Assembly (NCBI GenBank): GCA_963575745.1 | Contig: CAUYUJ010014269.1 | Coordinates: 1-64,000, forward strand | From: Prorocentrum cordatum | Taxonomy: Eukaryota; Sar; Dinophyceae; Prorocentrales; Prorocentraceae | Direction of reading: 5' to 3' | Length of the DNA stretch: 64,000 nucleotides | Shown: positions 52,810 through 61,439 of the stretch, one piece after another | Position numbering within the stretch: the first letter of the stretch is position 1 | Layout of the letters: each line of letters opens with the position of its first letter | Notes under the pieces: generated by a model | What the model saw: only the letters and a program-made list of their open reading frames with translations | Databases searched by the model: none | What the model was told of the DNA's origin: nothing | Position numbers and translations under genes: made by a program

Positions 52810-52831
52810 TCCGTAGCCATTTTGGCTCAAG
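52810..52831 (+). other. Genomic dinoflagellate spliced-leader sequence (mRNA relic)
   Basis: T followed by CCGTAGCCATTTTGGCTCAA and G is an exact match to the 22-nt DinoSL consensus (first base T, A or G). The next bases are CC rather than the GT donor of leader RNA genes. It therefore marks the 5' end of a reverse-transcribed, trans-spliced mRNA. The next 14 bases, CCAGCTGGCTCACG, resemble a second, decayed leader starting at its internal CC (CCATTTTGGCTCAAG). Confidence 0.93.
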
Positions 52832-52887
52832 CCAGCTGGCTCACGCCGAAAAGACGGGAGACATTCTGACTTTAGTCTTTAGTCGGT

Positions 52888-53517
52888 TTGCCTTCAGGGA
52901 CCCCTCTTTATTTTCATCGCCGGATGAGAGAGAGAAGCGCAGCCCGCGGCGGACACAGCGGGCGCGAGCCGCCGTTGGGTGATGGCCCCGTCTTCCCACA
53001 AAAGTTTCCCGACGCGCGTGATCCATGCAGGCGTTGCGTTCACATTGCCGCGAGCATGCGCAAATGGTGGTTGGCGACAACAGACAAGGAGTACCTCTCG
53101 TCTCCGACAAGCCGTCGGTGGTCATGGAAATACGATGCTGCTATGTGTAGGTTTCCCCTCACGGCAGGATGGCTGGCATTGATGTGGACAGGGGTCCTCC
53201 CCAACGACTCTGAGCAGTGGGTGGTGGCGTGGATTTTAGTTTCGTGTGTGTTATTCACCTCGCTTCAGGCTTGCCTCCCCGTGACGGAGTTGTGGGTTGA
53301 TTTCGTTAGCACTAGCTTCAATTGCATAGTGACCTATGTGCTATTCACACGCCTACCCACCACATATGCGCTCGGGGTTATGAACCTCCCCAATTATGCA
53401 CTCTATATCTGGGCGAGTGGAGTCCACGTGGTGTTTGTCACGCAGTACGTTATCCGTAAGGGCTTCGCCCCCTGCCGCCGGCCCCCTCTCTCGGAGAATG
53501 GGCCATGGAAGAGCTAA
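52888..53517 (+). CDS. Multi-pass membrane protein ORF behind the leader
   Basis: 209 codons, beginning 57 bases after the leader. Two starts are possible: ATG 52888 or the in-frame ATG at 53056 (Met57, before RKWWLATTDKEYL). I favour the latter because residues 1-56 are Arg/Gly-rich and featureless. Four hydrophobic segments follow: about 89-104, 111-130 (WVVAWILVSCVLFTSL), 135-155 and 168-188 (YALYIWASGVHVVFVT). Short polar loops separate them, so this is a four-helix membrane domain. No family is recognised. A GTAAGG that could be a splice donor lies at 53456, after QYVIR, so the true protein may continue into the ORF at 54.66 kb rather than end here. Codon use looks less GC-extreme than in the retroelements. 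Confidence 0.6.
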   Translation: MPSGTPLYFHRRMRERSAARGGHSGREPPLGDGPVFPQKFPDARDPCRRCVHIAASMRKWWLATTDKEYLSSPTSRRWSWKYDAAMCRFPLTAGWLALMWTGVLPNDSEQWVVAWILVSCVLFTSLQACLPVTELWVDFVSTSFNCIVTYVLFTRLPTTYALGVMNLPNYALYIWASGVHVVFVTQYVIRKGFAPCRRPPLSENGPWKS

Positions 53518-53721
53518 GTCATGAGGCTTTGGCGCTGTCGTGCAGCAGTATCGGAACTTCATGCGAGGCCGATCCGCAATCGGCAAAACCAACTGATCAC
53601 AAGAGGGGTTACCACACAGGGCGATTGGTAAGACGTGTATGGTTTACGAGCTTGGTTACCACACCTTGGGATTAAAGGGCCGAGGGAGTACTCGCAGTTG
53701 GGGTTACCACGCCTTGCGATG

Positions 53722-54398
53722 GATGTGCGTAAGGGGTGGCACCGAATTTCAGAAATGTGGCAAATCCCCTATGGTTTTGGACCCTGACCCCGCGGATCTG
53801 CGTGAGGGGTGGCACCGAATTTCAGAAATGTAGCAAATACCATGTGTTTTTGGACCCTGACCCCGCGGATCTGCGTGAGGGGTGGCACCGAATTTCAGAA
53901 ATGTGGCAAATCCCATGTGTTTTTGGACCCTGACCCCGCGGATCTGCGTGAGGGGTGGCACCGAATTTCAGAAATGTGGCAAATCCGTTGTGTTTTTGGA
54001 CCCTGACCCCGCGGATCTGCGTGAGGGGTGGCACCGAATTCAGAAATGTGGCAAATCCCATTTGTTTTTGGACCCTGACCCCGCGGATCTGCGTGAGGGG
54101 TGGCACCGAATTTCAGAAATGTCGCAAATCCGATTTGTTTTTGGACCCTGACCCCGCGGATCTGCGTGAGGGGTTGCACCGAATTTCAAAAATGTGGCAA
54201 ATCCTCTGTGTTTTTGGACCCTGACCCCGCGGATCTGCGTGAGGGGTGGCACCGAATTTCAGAAATGTGGCAAATCCCTTGTGTTTTTGGACCCTGACCC
54301 CGCGGATCTGCGTGAGGGGTGGCACCGAATTTCAGAAATGTGGCAAATCCCTTGTGTTTTTGGACCCTGACCCCGCTGATCTGCGTGAGGGGTGTCGA
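53722..54398. repeat. 73-bp tandem array, nine copies
   Basis: Unit: CACCGAATTTCAGAAATGTG, GCAAATCCCNTGTGTTTTTG, GACCCTGACCCCGCGGATCT, GCGTGAGGGGTGG. ACCCTGA occurs at 53781, 53854, 53927, 54000, 54072, 54145, 54218, 54291 and 54364, eight spacings of 73 with one of 72. Copies differ at only a few positions, so the array is young. It lies between the two membrane/PAS reading frames. Confidence 0.97.
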
Positions 54399-54660
54399 TT
54401 TCGAGCCCCCCCAGCAATTCAGACAACGCGCCCAGGGGGTGCTAAAAATCCCGTTTGGGCCTCCCCCCCCCTCGCGCGGTCAATCAACTAGTTACAGTAA
54501 CCAGCAAGAAGCAGAACTGTAACACTGGAAACTACAAGCTACAACTGGTACAGGAAACTGCGAATCAGGGTCCTACAGCCTGGTGGCCCCACAAGGGGGC
54601 CGGCGGATATGTGGCTGCATCTGTATTTACTGTGCTGTACCTGACCCCTACGGCAACAAC
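54399..54660. other. Unique sequence between the 73-bp array and the PAS ORF
   Basis: Includes CGAGCCCCCCCAGCAATTC and a C8 run. It is intron-like or upstream sequence with no recognised signal apart from pyrimidine-rich stretches before several AG dinucleotides. Confidence 0.4.
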
Positions 54661-55136
54661 ATGAGTACAGCAACCATCTCGGTGGTTTTGGCGCTTGTGA
54701 ATTTGGTGTTCACTTCTATGATGGATCTGCAGATTGTGTACCAGTACCACCGTGTGAAGAAGCTCGTGAATGTTTGCGCAGACGGGGTCCTCACGGTGAA
54801 CGCGACCACTGGCGTCATCGCCGGCTCGGACCGAGAAGCGTCGGACCTGCTGGGGGAGAATTTGGCTGGATCACCATTGCACGCCGTGATTAGCGACAGG
54901 GATTGTGCCTACGTCCGTGAATGGCTGAAACAATCTGCTGCCGACCCGTCGGAGGGGCTCCTGGTCACGCTTCATTGCAGGCACAAGGGTGAGTGTGAGG
55001 CTCGCTTAATACCGTACGATGTCGTTGGCCCTCTCGTGCACGTCTGTTTCCAATTGGTGGGCGAGGTGAGGAGCATCTTAAGGCTGCCGCCTCTGCCGCC
55101 GACCCCAAAGGGGGCTTATGGGGAGAGTGGGTACTC
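54661..55136 (+). CDS. TM helix plus PAS domain protein (partial)
   Basis: The frame is open from 54583, but the first convincing Met is at 54661. It encodes one hydrophobic helix (STATISVVLALVNLVFTSMM), a basic juxtamembrane stretch (YHRVKKLV) and then a PAS-type sensor domain of about 98 residues. The PAS begins ADGVLTVNATTGVIAGSDRE (strand-turn-strand), then ASDLLGENLAGSPLHAVIS (the LLG...G helix region), continues through a helix with YVREWLKQ, and ends with the strands LLVTLHCRHKGECEARLIPY and VHVCFQLVGE. PAS domains bind small ligands or cofactors and pass a signal on. At 55137 the frame runs into (AGT)n and becomes poly-Val, so the real exon must end near there. It may be a downstream exon of the membrane ORF at 52.9 kb; splice sites are not established. 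Confidence 0.65.
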
Positions 55137-56190
<1,054 letters not shown>

Positions 56191-56481
56191 TCGCATCAGG
56201 CAGCCCTGCAGCGCAGAGAGAAAGTGAAGCACCGTAGGTACCCATTTTCTGGCCTGGTGCCCTGTGTTCTCGATGTCAACGGCCGCTGGGGCGCAGAGGC
56301 TGAGACGTGGCTGCGCCGTGCCGTGGGGAAATTGCCTGAGGCCGAACGGCCCGCGGCACGCTCATCCCTGCGCTCGGCAGTGGCCAACGCCCTGCAGGGC
56401 CAAATCGCTGAGCAGGTCGCCCTGGCGACGGAGGACGCAGTGGGACTGGATGCAGGGGCCGCCCGGAGCGTTCGGTCTTGA
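56191..56481 (+). pseudogene. LINE C-terminal fragment
   Basis: An open frame enters directly from the AGT tract and reads KHRRYPFSGLVPCVLDVNGR then WGAEAETWLRRAVGKLPEAE and a helical tail ALQGQIAEQVALATEDAVG. K-x-x-Y-x-x-x-L-x-P-x-V-x-[ED]-x-x-G-R-W-G is the conserved tail found after the endonuclease block of R2-like elements (compare the ETGGRRGP tail at ~32.45 kb). Only the last ~90 residues remain, so it is a strongly 5'-truncated copy. Stop at 56479. Confidence 0.7.
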
Positions 56482-57190
56482 CCAGCTGTTGCCCCCTGTG
56501 GCTGCATCGCATTTGCGTGCGCTCCCTGACCCTCCCCTCCCCACTCGCCTTCCTGCAGCCCTGATCAGTCGTAAAAAAATAGTCACATCTGCAGTGTGCG
56601 CGGTGCTGTTCAGTTCCCTTGTCGTGTGCACGATGCGCTCTTGCTTTGTCATGTCTGTTCTGCGCGCCGCGTTGTGCAGCCACCCTGCCTTGTGCACGTT
56701 GTGCTCCCGCCATGCCATACTTGTGATGCTCTAATTTCTGTCTTGGGCTGCTCCGTCAACCCACTCGTACTGAGCCTTCATGCCGCTAATAGCACTTGTC
56801 CGAGGCCACTGGCTAAAGAGGCGTCAGGAGGCGTTAAAGATCGGGGCCGCGGGTCCTGGGGCCGTCGGCGGCCCGCCGTCCGCTTTGTCGCCCGCCCGCG
56901 ACGTGGTTTCCTCGCCCCCCTTTCCCCTCTCCTGCCCGTCCAGGGTCCCGAACGGGGGTCGGGCCGTTTTCCGCCTGCGCATGGATCGGTTCCCGCGCGC
57001 CTGGAGCCGTTGGTTTCAGCTTTTAGTCTTCATGTTTTACCTTTGTCCCGCCTTGGCAGTCGGCCGCCCCATTTTGGTTCGGTGTGCAGCCTCTCCCCCT
57101 TCCCTCTCTTCCTCGGCAGCTGTTTGTCTCGTGAGGCCTTGTCTCGCGCATTCTCTCGAGCTGCGCCTCCCGTGCCATCCACCCGACCAG
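56482..57190. other. Unassigned; possible LINE 3' UTR then GC-rich spacer
   Basis: GTGCACGATGCGCTC / GTGCACGTTGTGCTC near-duplicates at 56625 and 56694. No domain in any frame. CCATTTTGG at 57069 recalls the leader core but its flanks do not match. Confidence 0.4.
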
Positions 57191-57194
57191 GTGA

Positions 57195-57297
57195 TGGCGC
57201 CCAAGTTCTCGAAGCCCGCGCCGATGCCCTGGCCTGCCAAGACGCGCGCCGACTCGCCTAGTCATGATGGCCGACGCAGCGCCCTGGCCAGCAGGTG
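57195..57297 (+). CDS. Possible short first exon before the Cys-rich region
   Basis: ATG at 57194 opens a short frame MAPKFSKPAPMPWPAKTRAD ending at 57298. CAG|GTGAGC at 57292-57300 would be a good splice donor. Whether it belongs to the following ORF is unknown. Confidence 0.25.
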
Positions 57298-57333
57298 AGC
57301 GTGTCGGAGAGCGAAGACGAGGAGTTCGACGTG

Positions 57334-58632
57334 ATGTCCGAGGCGGCGACCTTTCGGACGGCGCCGACGCTGCCCACGGGATCAGTGACGCCCGCCGAGG
57401 ATGCCGACGGAGGCGGCGGCACGGGGGCCGCCCCCAGTGCCGCCGCCTCCGATGGCGGCGGCACTGCTGCGGCGCCCGCTGAGGCCTCAGCGATGCCCGC
57501 GTCGGCGGTGGTGCCAGTGACGACGGCCGCCCTGGCAGCGGCAGCCATTTGCGCCAACTTCACCACGGAGCAGCGCCGTGGGTTGGACGCGATCACCTTC
57601 GCGCTCCACAACCTCCAGCTGAGGGGGCAGACTGTGGGCGGCCGCGGCGGCCGAGGTGCGCGCAGCGACGCCGACGGCGGTCGCGCCGTGGACGACGGGG
57701 CCGCCAGGGAGGCCCCGAGTGCTGCGACCACGGGTGCCCTCAGCGGTCATGGAGGCAAGCGCCGCCGCCGACGCAGCAACATGGCCGTCTACGGCCAGGC
57801 CCCCCAGCCGAGCGGCGGCGCACCTGCCGCGCTCGACGACGCCGAGATGATGGCGGAGGAGGACTACGCCGAGGCGGGCTACGTCCACTGCATGGGAGCG
57901 TACTGGGTCCCGCCGCAGCGCCTGGGCTGGCGTCGGAGGTGCACGGAGCTGGACGACTGGAAGATCATGGCGGTGGAGTACGTGGGCGAGCTCAGTTGTG
58001 GGGAGATGCGCCGCTACGCGGAGGCCAAAGAGTACAATCAGCAATGCCCCGAGCTGAAGAAGAGCAAAGAGTGGCAGTACAAGCTGTGCGCGTGCTCGCG
58101 CTGCGTGGCGGCGACGCAGAACATCACCGTGCACGAGGCCGTGACGAGCGCAGCGCGCGCGAACAAGGGCCCAGGCTCCATCGACCACGCCGCCAAGCGA
58201 GTGGCGAAGTTCCGTGCGAGCTTCGACTGCATCAAGGAGGGCATGGACGTGCTGGTGGGATTCGCGCTCTCCGAGGAAGGCTTGCTTGTCCTGCGGAGGT
58301 CAACGGGGGGCGCGGGGGCGGGCATCGACCCCGGGAGCGCGGGCGCCCCCCCAGCCACGGAAGCGGTGGCGGAGGAGGTTGGTCGCCCGATGGCGAGGGA
58401 GGTGGGGGTGGTGCCGGGGCCGCCCCGTGCGCCACCCCCGCCCCTCGAGGAAGAACCTCCCCGTGACGAAGAGAGCGACCCCCAGCCCGACATCGATGCT
58501 GAGGGCCAGGGGCGCCAGCTGACCGACGTCAAGACCGTGGAAGAGGTCGCGGACATCGAGCCCCTGCTGCGGCTCGGCCTCTCCAAGAAATCGCTGAAGC
58601 GTATGGCGCGGGCCTATGGCGCCCTCAAATGA
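57334..58632 (+). CDS. Uncharacterised dinoflagellate protein, first ORF
   Basis: The frame is open from 57268. The first ATG is at 57334 (the triplet at 57295 is GTG), giving about 432 codons. The N-terminal ~150 residues are Ala/Gly/Asp-rich with a basic KRRRRRS patch near residue 160. The middle (~190-300) is the most protein-like: YVHCMGAYWVPPQRLGWRRR, DDWKIMAVEYVGELSCGEMR, and a CxCSRC-type Cys cluster (LCACSRCV). The C-terminal third is Pro/Glu-rich and ends LRLGLSKKSLKRMARAYGAL. No family is recognised. The stop overlaps the next start as ATGA (58629-58632). It may be half of one protein split by a frame change. Confidence 0.5.
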   Translation: MSEAATFRTAPTLPTGSVTPAEDADGGGGTGAAPSAAASDGGGTAAAPAEASAMPASAVVPVTTAALAAAAICANFTTEQRRGLDAITFALHNLQLRGQTVGGRGGRGARSDADGGRAVDDGAAREAPSAATTGALSGHGGKRRRRRSNMAVYGQAPQPSGGAPAALDDAEMMAEEDYAEAGYVHCMGAYWVPPQRLGWRRRCTELDDWKIMAVEYVGELSCGEMRRYAEAKEYNQQCPELKKSKEWQYKLCACSRCVAATQNITVHEAVTSAARANKGPGSIDHAAKRVAKFRASFDCIKEGMDVLVGFALSEEGLLVLRRSTGGAGAGIDPGSAGAPPATEAVAEEVGRPMAREVGVVPGPPRAPPPPLEEEPPRDEESDPQPDIDAEGQGRQLTDVKTVEEVADIEPLLRLGLSKKSLKRMARAYGALK

Positions 58633-59390
58633 CCATGCGCACCCACGTGCTGGGAGGCCTGGGGCCCATCCTGGAGAAGAAGGAGGACATGGTGAGGGGC
58701 GCAGAGGCGCAGGGCGGGGCCCAGAAGTGGCTCGAAGCGCTGAATGAGGAGGCAGAGGAGGACGTGGGAAGGCTGAAGAAGGGCCTCCTGGAATCTTCGG
58801 GGATTGCGGACGCACACCTGGGACGCAAACGTGCCTGGAAAGAGGGGTGCCATGGCAACGCCGCGGCGCGGGAGGCCTACCGCCGCATGGGCGACTACAC
58901 GGGCCAGTTCTACCGCGGCAAGGGCTTCACGTTCAACATGTACTACAAGTGCTCGGCCAACAAGACCTGGGACAATCCCAGGGGGTGCTGCTCGGTGATC
59001 CGATCGGATCGCTGGTCACAGCTGCTCTCCTGTGCACAGGAGGCGGCGGGGGAGACGGGCCAGCGCTGATACTGCCACTGCGGTGCGCGCTACTCGACCT
59101 CCTACGGCGTCTGCATCGAGTTCATAGAGGAAGAGTTGAACCCGCCACGTGCGTACTACATGCACGCGTAGCACCCCGAGGAGGACATTCGTGACTTGAA
59201 GGCCCTGCTGCGCTACGACAAGCTCAATAGGGAGGAGACACGAGTATTCAGTGCGGTGGACCTCCTGAAGTACCTGCCCAAGGTCGAGCCGCTGGCGGTG
59301 GGCGCCGTCTTCAAGCGCTACGCTCCACACCAGCCACAGTGGGAGGGCCACTATGTGCTGATGGAGGGGCTCTCCTGGGAGAGCCTGGTC
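58629..59390 (+). pseudogene. Uncharacterised Cys-rich protein with two in-frame stops
   Basis: Frame from ATG 58629. It has a charged helical N-terminus (EDMVRGAEAQGGAQKWLEAL), then YRGKGFTFNMYYKCSANKTW, GCCSVIRSDRW, and after a TGA at 59067-59069 the same frame continues YCHCGARYSTSYGVCIEFIE. After a TAG at 59169-59171 it continues HPEEDIRDLKALLRYDKLNR and HYVLMEGLSWESLVGF. Cys pairs (YKCS, CC, YCHCG, GVC) suggest a zinc-binding fold interrupted by the stops. Coherent sequence on both sides argues for a decayed gene, assembly errors or stop readthrough, not chance. I have a weak impression of a recurrent dinoflagellate multi-copy family, but its function is unknown. Confidence 0.55.
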
Positions 59391-59965
59391 GGGTTCAAAG
59401 TGGGCCGACCTCTACGCGCAGGTCGCCTGGGGACTGAACGACCCAGAGTGGGCGGACTACGGCAAGAAGGCGCGGAACAAGGCCAAGAGGGGGCGCCTGG
59501 AGATGGCGCGCAGGGAGCTGGCGCTCTACGAGCGCCGCCGCAACCTGCGGGAGGGCAGCCTCACGGGCGGCGGGGGTGGTACAGGGGTCGCCCCGCGTGC
59601 CACCCTTGCCCGCGCCGCCAGCGCCCCCCCCAGCGGGTGGGGCCCGCGGCAGCCAGGACCCGCCACCACCGCCTGTCGGAGTCCCGCCAGCGGCCGCGGC
59701 CATCATGGCCCCTCCGCCGCCGCCGCTGACGGCCCCCCCAGCGGTGCCGCCGCCGCCGACGGACCCGCCGCCGCAGGCGGACCCGCTCCCGCAGCAGATC
59801 CCAAATGCTGCAGCCCTGAACGTGGCCCTCGGTGAAGACCTCGAGCGCCAGATCTTTGGGCCCTCAGGGCAGGCGGGCGGCAGTGGCGACCTCGGTGGGG
59901 AAGTGCAGGCGCTGCCGTCGCAGGTCTTTGCGGCCATTGCGCAGGGGGCAGGCCAGCCTGCCTGA
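59391..59965 (+). pseudogene. Continuation of the Cys-rich protein: basic helix and Pro-rich tail
   Basis: Near 59390 the meaningful frame shifts by one to read KWADLYAQVAWGLNDPEWAD, YGKKARNKAKRGRLEMARRE and ALYERRRNLREGSL, a strongly basic helix. After a G-run (59570) the last coherent frame is that ending at 59965: a Pro-rich linker, then ALNVALGEDLERQIFG and a short C-terminus AIAQGAGQPA. At least two frameshifts separate these parts, so the product is not translatable as read. Confidence 0.45.
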
Positions 59966-60154
59966 ATGATGGAGCTCCGCAGGTACCAGGCCCTCGACAG
60001 GCCACGTGAGTTCATGCCAAGCTGTCTTGCTTGCCACTTTCAGTAGTGCGGCGTGCCCACAGTGTTGCACCCCCCTCGCGTGGCTGCACCTGTGGCTTTA
60101 GCCTCTGCTCGGCGCATGGTCACCCGTGCGCCTAGCTACTCTGGCCCGCCAAAT
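59966..60154. other. 3' flank, nothing recognised
   Basis: Short GC-balanced sequence with no domain in any frame. Confidence 0.4.
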
Positions 60155-60620
60155 GGCCTGCCATCTTGGCCCCCTCTCACGCTCACTTGCGCTCGTGGGC
60201 CTCGCTGGCGGTGCCGGGGCCGCCCCGTGTACTGCCGCGTCGCCGTCGGGCGCTTGGCCATTTTGGCCTGCCATCCTGGCCTCCTCTCGCGCCTTCGAGC
60301 GCTAGTAGGCCTTGGTGGCGGTGCTGGGGTCGCCCCGTGCGCTGCTACGCCGCCGCCAGCGCCTCACTTTGGGCTGTAGGGGCCAGCTGCCCTCGGCCAG
60401 GCGCCTGCCGCGGCATGCACGTCAGACCCGCCCTTGGCTTGCCATCCTGGCCTCTTCTCGCGTCTTCTCGCGCTAGTTGGCCTGGATGGCGGTACTGGGG
60501 TCGCCCCGTGTGCTGCTGCACCGCCGCTGGCGCTTCACTTTGGGCCGTTGGGGCCAGCTGCCCTCGGACAAGCGCCTGACGCTGCAAGCACGTCAGACCC
60601 GCCCTTTCACCCAGAAGAGG
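60155..60620. repeat. 171-bp tandem repeat, one partial and two full copies
   Basis: GGCCTGCCATCCTGGCCTCC-type start at 60155, 60265 and 60436. The last two spacings (start and the inner TTTGGGC at 60368 and 60539) are both 171. The first copy is truncated to 110. Confidence 0.9.
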
Positions 60621-60707
60621 TGTCCGTTACATACTGGCAATGAGGCAGCCACAAGGACGCTCTTCCCTAGGTGGTTAAGCTGTGGTGATGTGGTGCACGA
60701 GACCGCC

Positions 60708-60728
60708 AGTAGTAGTCGTAGCAGTAGC

Positions 60729-60800
<72 letters not shown>

Positions 60801-60835
60801 TAGTAGTAGTAGTAGTTAGTAGTAGTAGTAGTAGT

Positions 60836-60877
<42 letters not shown>

Positions 60878-60922
60878 TAGTAGTAGCAGTTAGTAGTAGT
60901 AGTAGTTAGTAGTAGTAGTAGT
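60708..60922. repeat. (AGT)n microsatellite running into a gap
   Basis: AGT repeat with TTAGTAG phase shifts up to the first N. Confidence 0.98.
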
Positions 60923-61022
60923 NNNNNNNNNNNNNNNNNNNNNNNNNNNNNNNNNNNNNNNNNNNNNNNNNNNNNNNNNNNNNNNNNNNNNNNNNNNNNN
61001 NNNNNNNNNNNNNNNNNNNNNN
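60923..61022. other. Assembly gap, 100 N
   Basis: Exactly 100 N, a conventional placeholder for a gap of unknown size. It interrupts the AGT tract on its left only, so the joined right side is a scaffolding inference by the assembler. Confidence 0.99.
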
Positions 61023-61149
61023 GTCGGGGCGGAGGGAGGCAGCGCGCTGGGCTGCGAGGAGAGGGAGCGGGGGGGGGGGGGGGGGCGGGGCGACGACGAC
61101 GCCGAAATAAAGTCTTCGGGGCGGAGGGGGCGGTGCGCTGGGGTGCTGG

Positions 61150-61345
61150 GGAGCGACACATAGCGACACATGTCGACACAACGCCGACATATAGAGGCAT
61201 ATATCGACACACACATATCGGCGCATAGCGACACACAGCGACACATAGCGACGCACACATGGAGACGCATAGCGACACACAGCGACACATATAGTGGCAC
61301 ATGAAGGGCACAAGGCACACAGCGACACATATAGCGACACATGGA
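61150..61345. repeat. AGCGACACAT ~10-bp minisatellite
   Basis: Units AGCGACACAT / AGCGACACAC / AGGGCACAAGGC in irregular tandem. Confidence 0.9.
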
Positions 61346-61439
61346 GGGCACAAGGCAGCTGGGGGGGAGCGACGACGACGCCGAAATAAAGTGGTCGGAG
61401 CTCTAGACACCCTGTGCAAGAGAATAAACGACGCAAATA

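Noticed and set aside
52810-52831. Spliced-leader RNA gene
   Set aside because: The leader is followed by CC instead of GT, and no snRNA-like body or Sm-type site is apparent downstream.
57060-57085. Third spliced-leader relic (CCATTTTGG core at 57069)
   Set aside because: Only nine bases match; upstream and downstream bases differ from the leader. A similar core at about 60258 is part of a GGCCATTTTGGCC palindrome.
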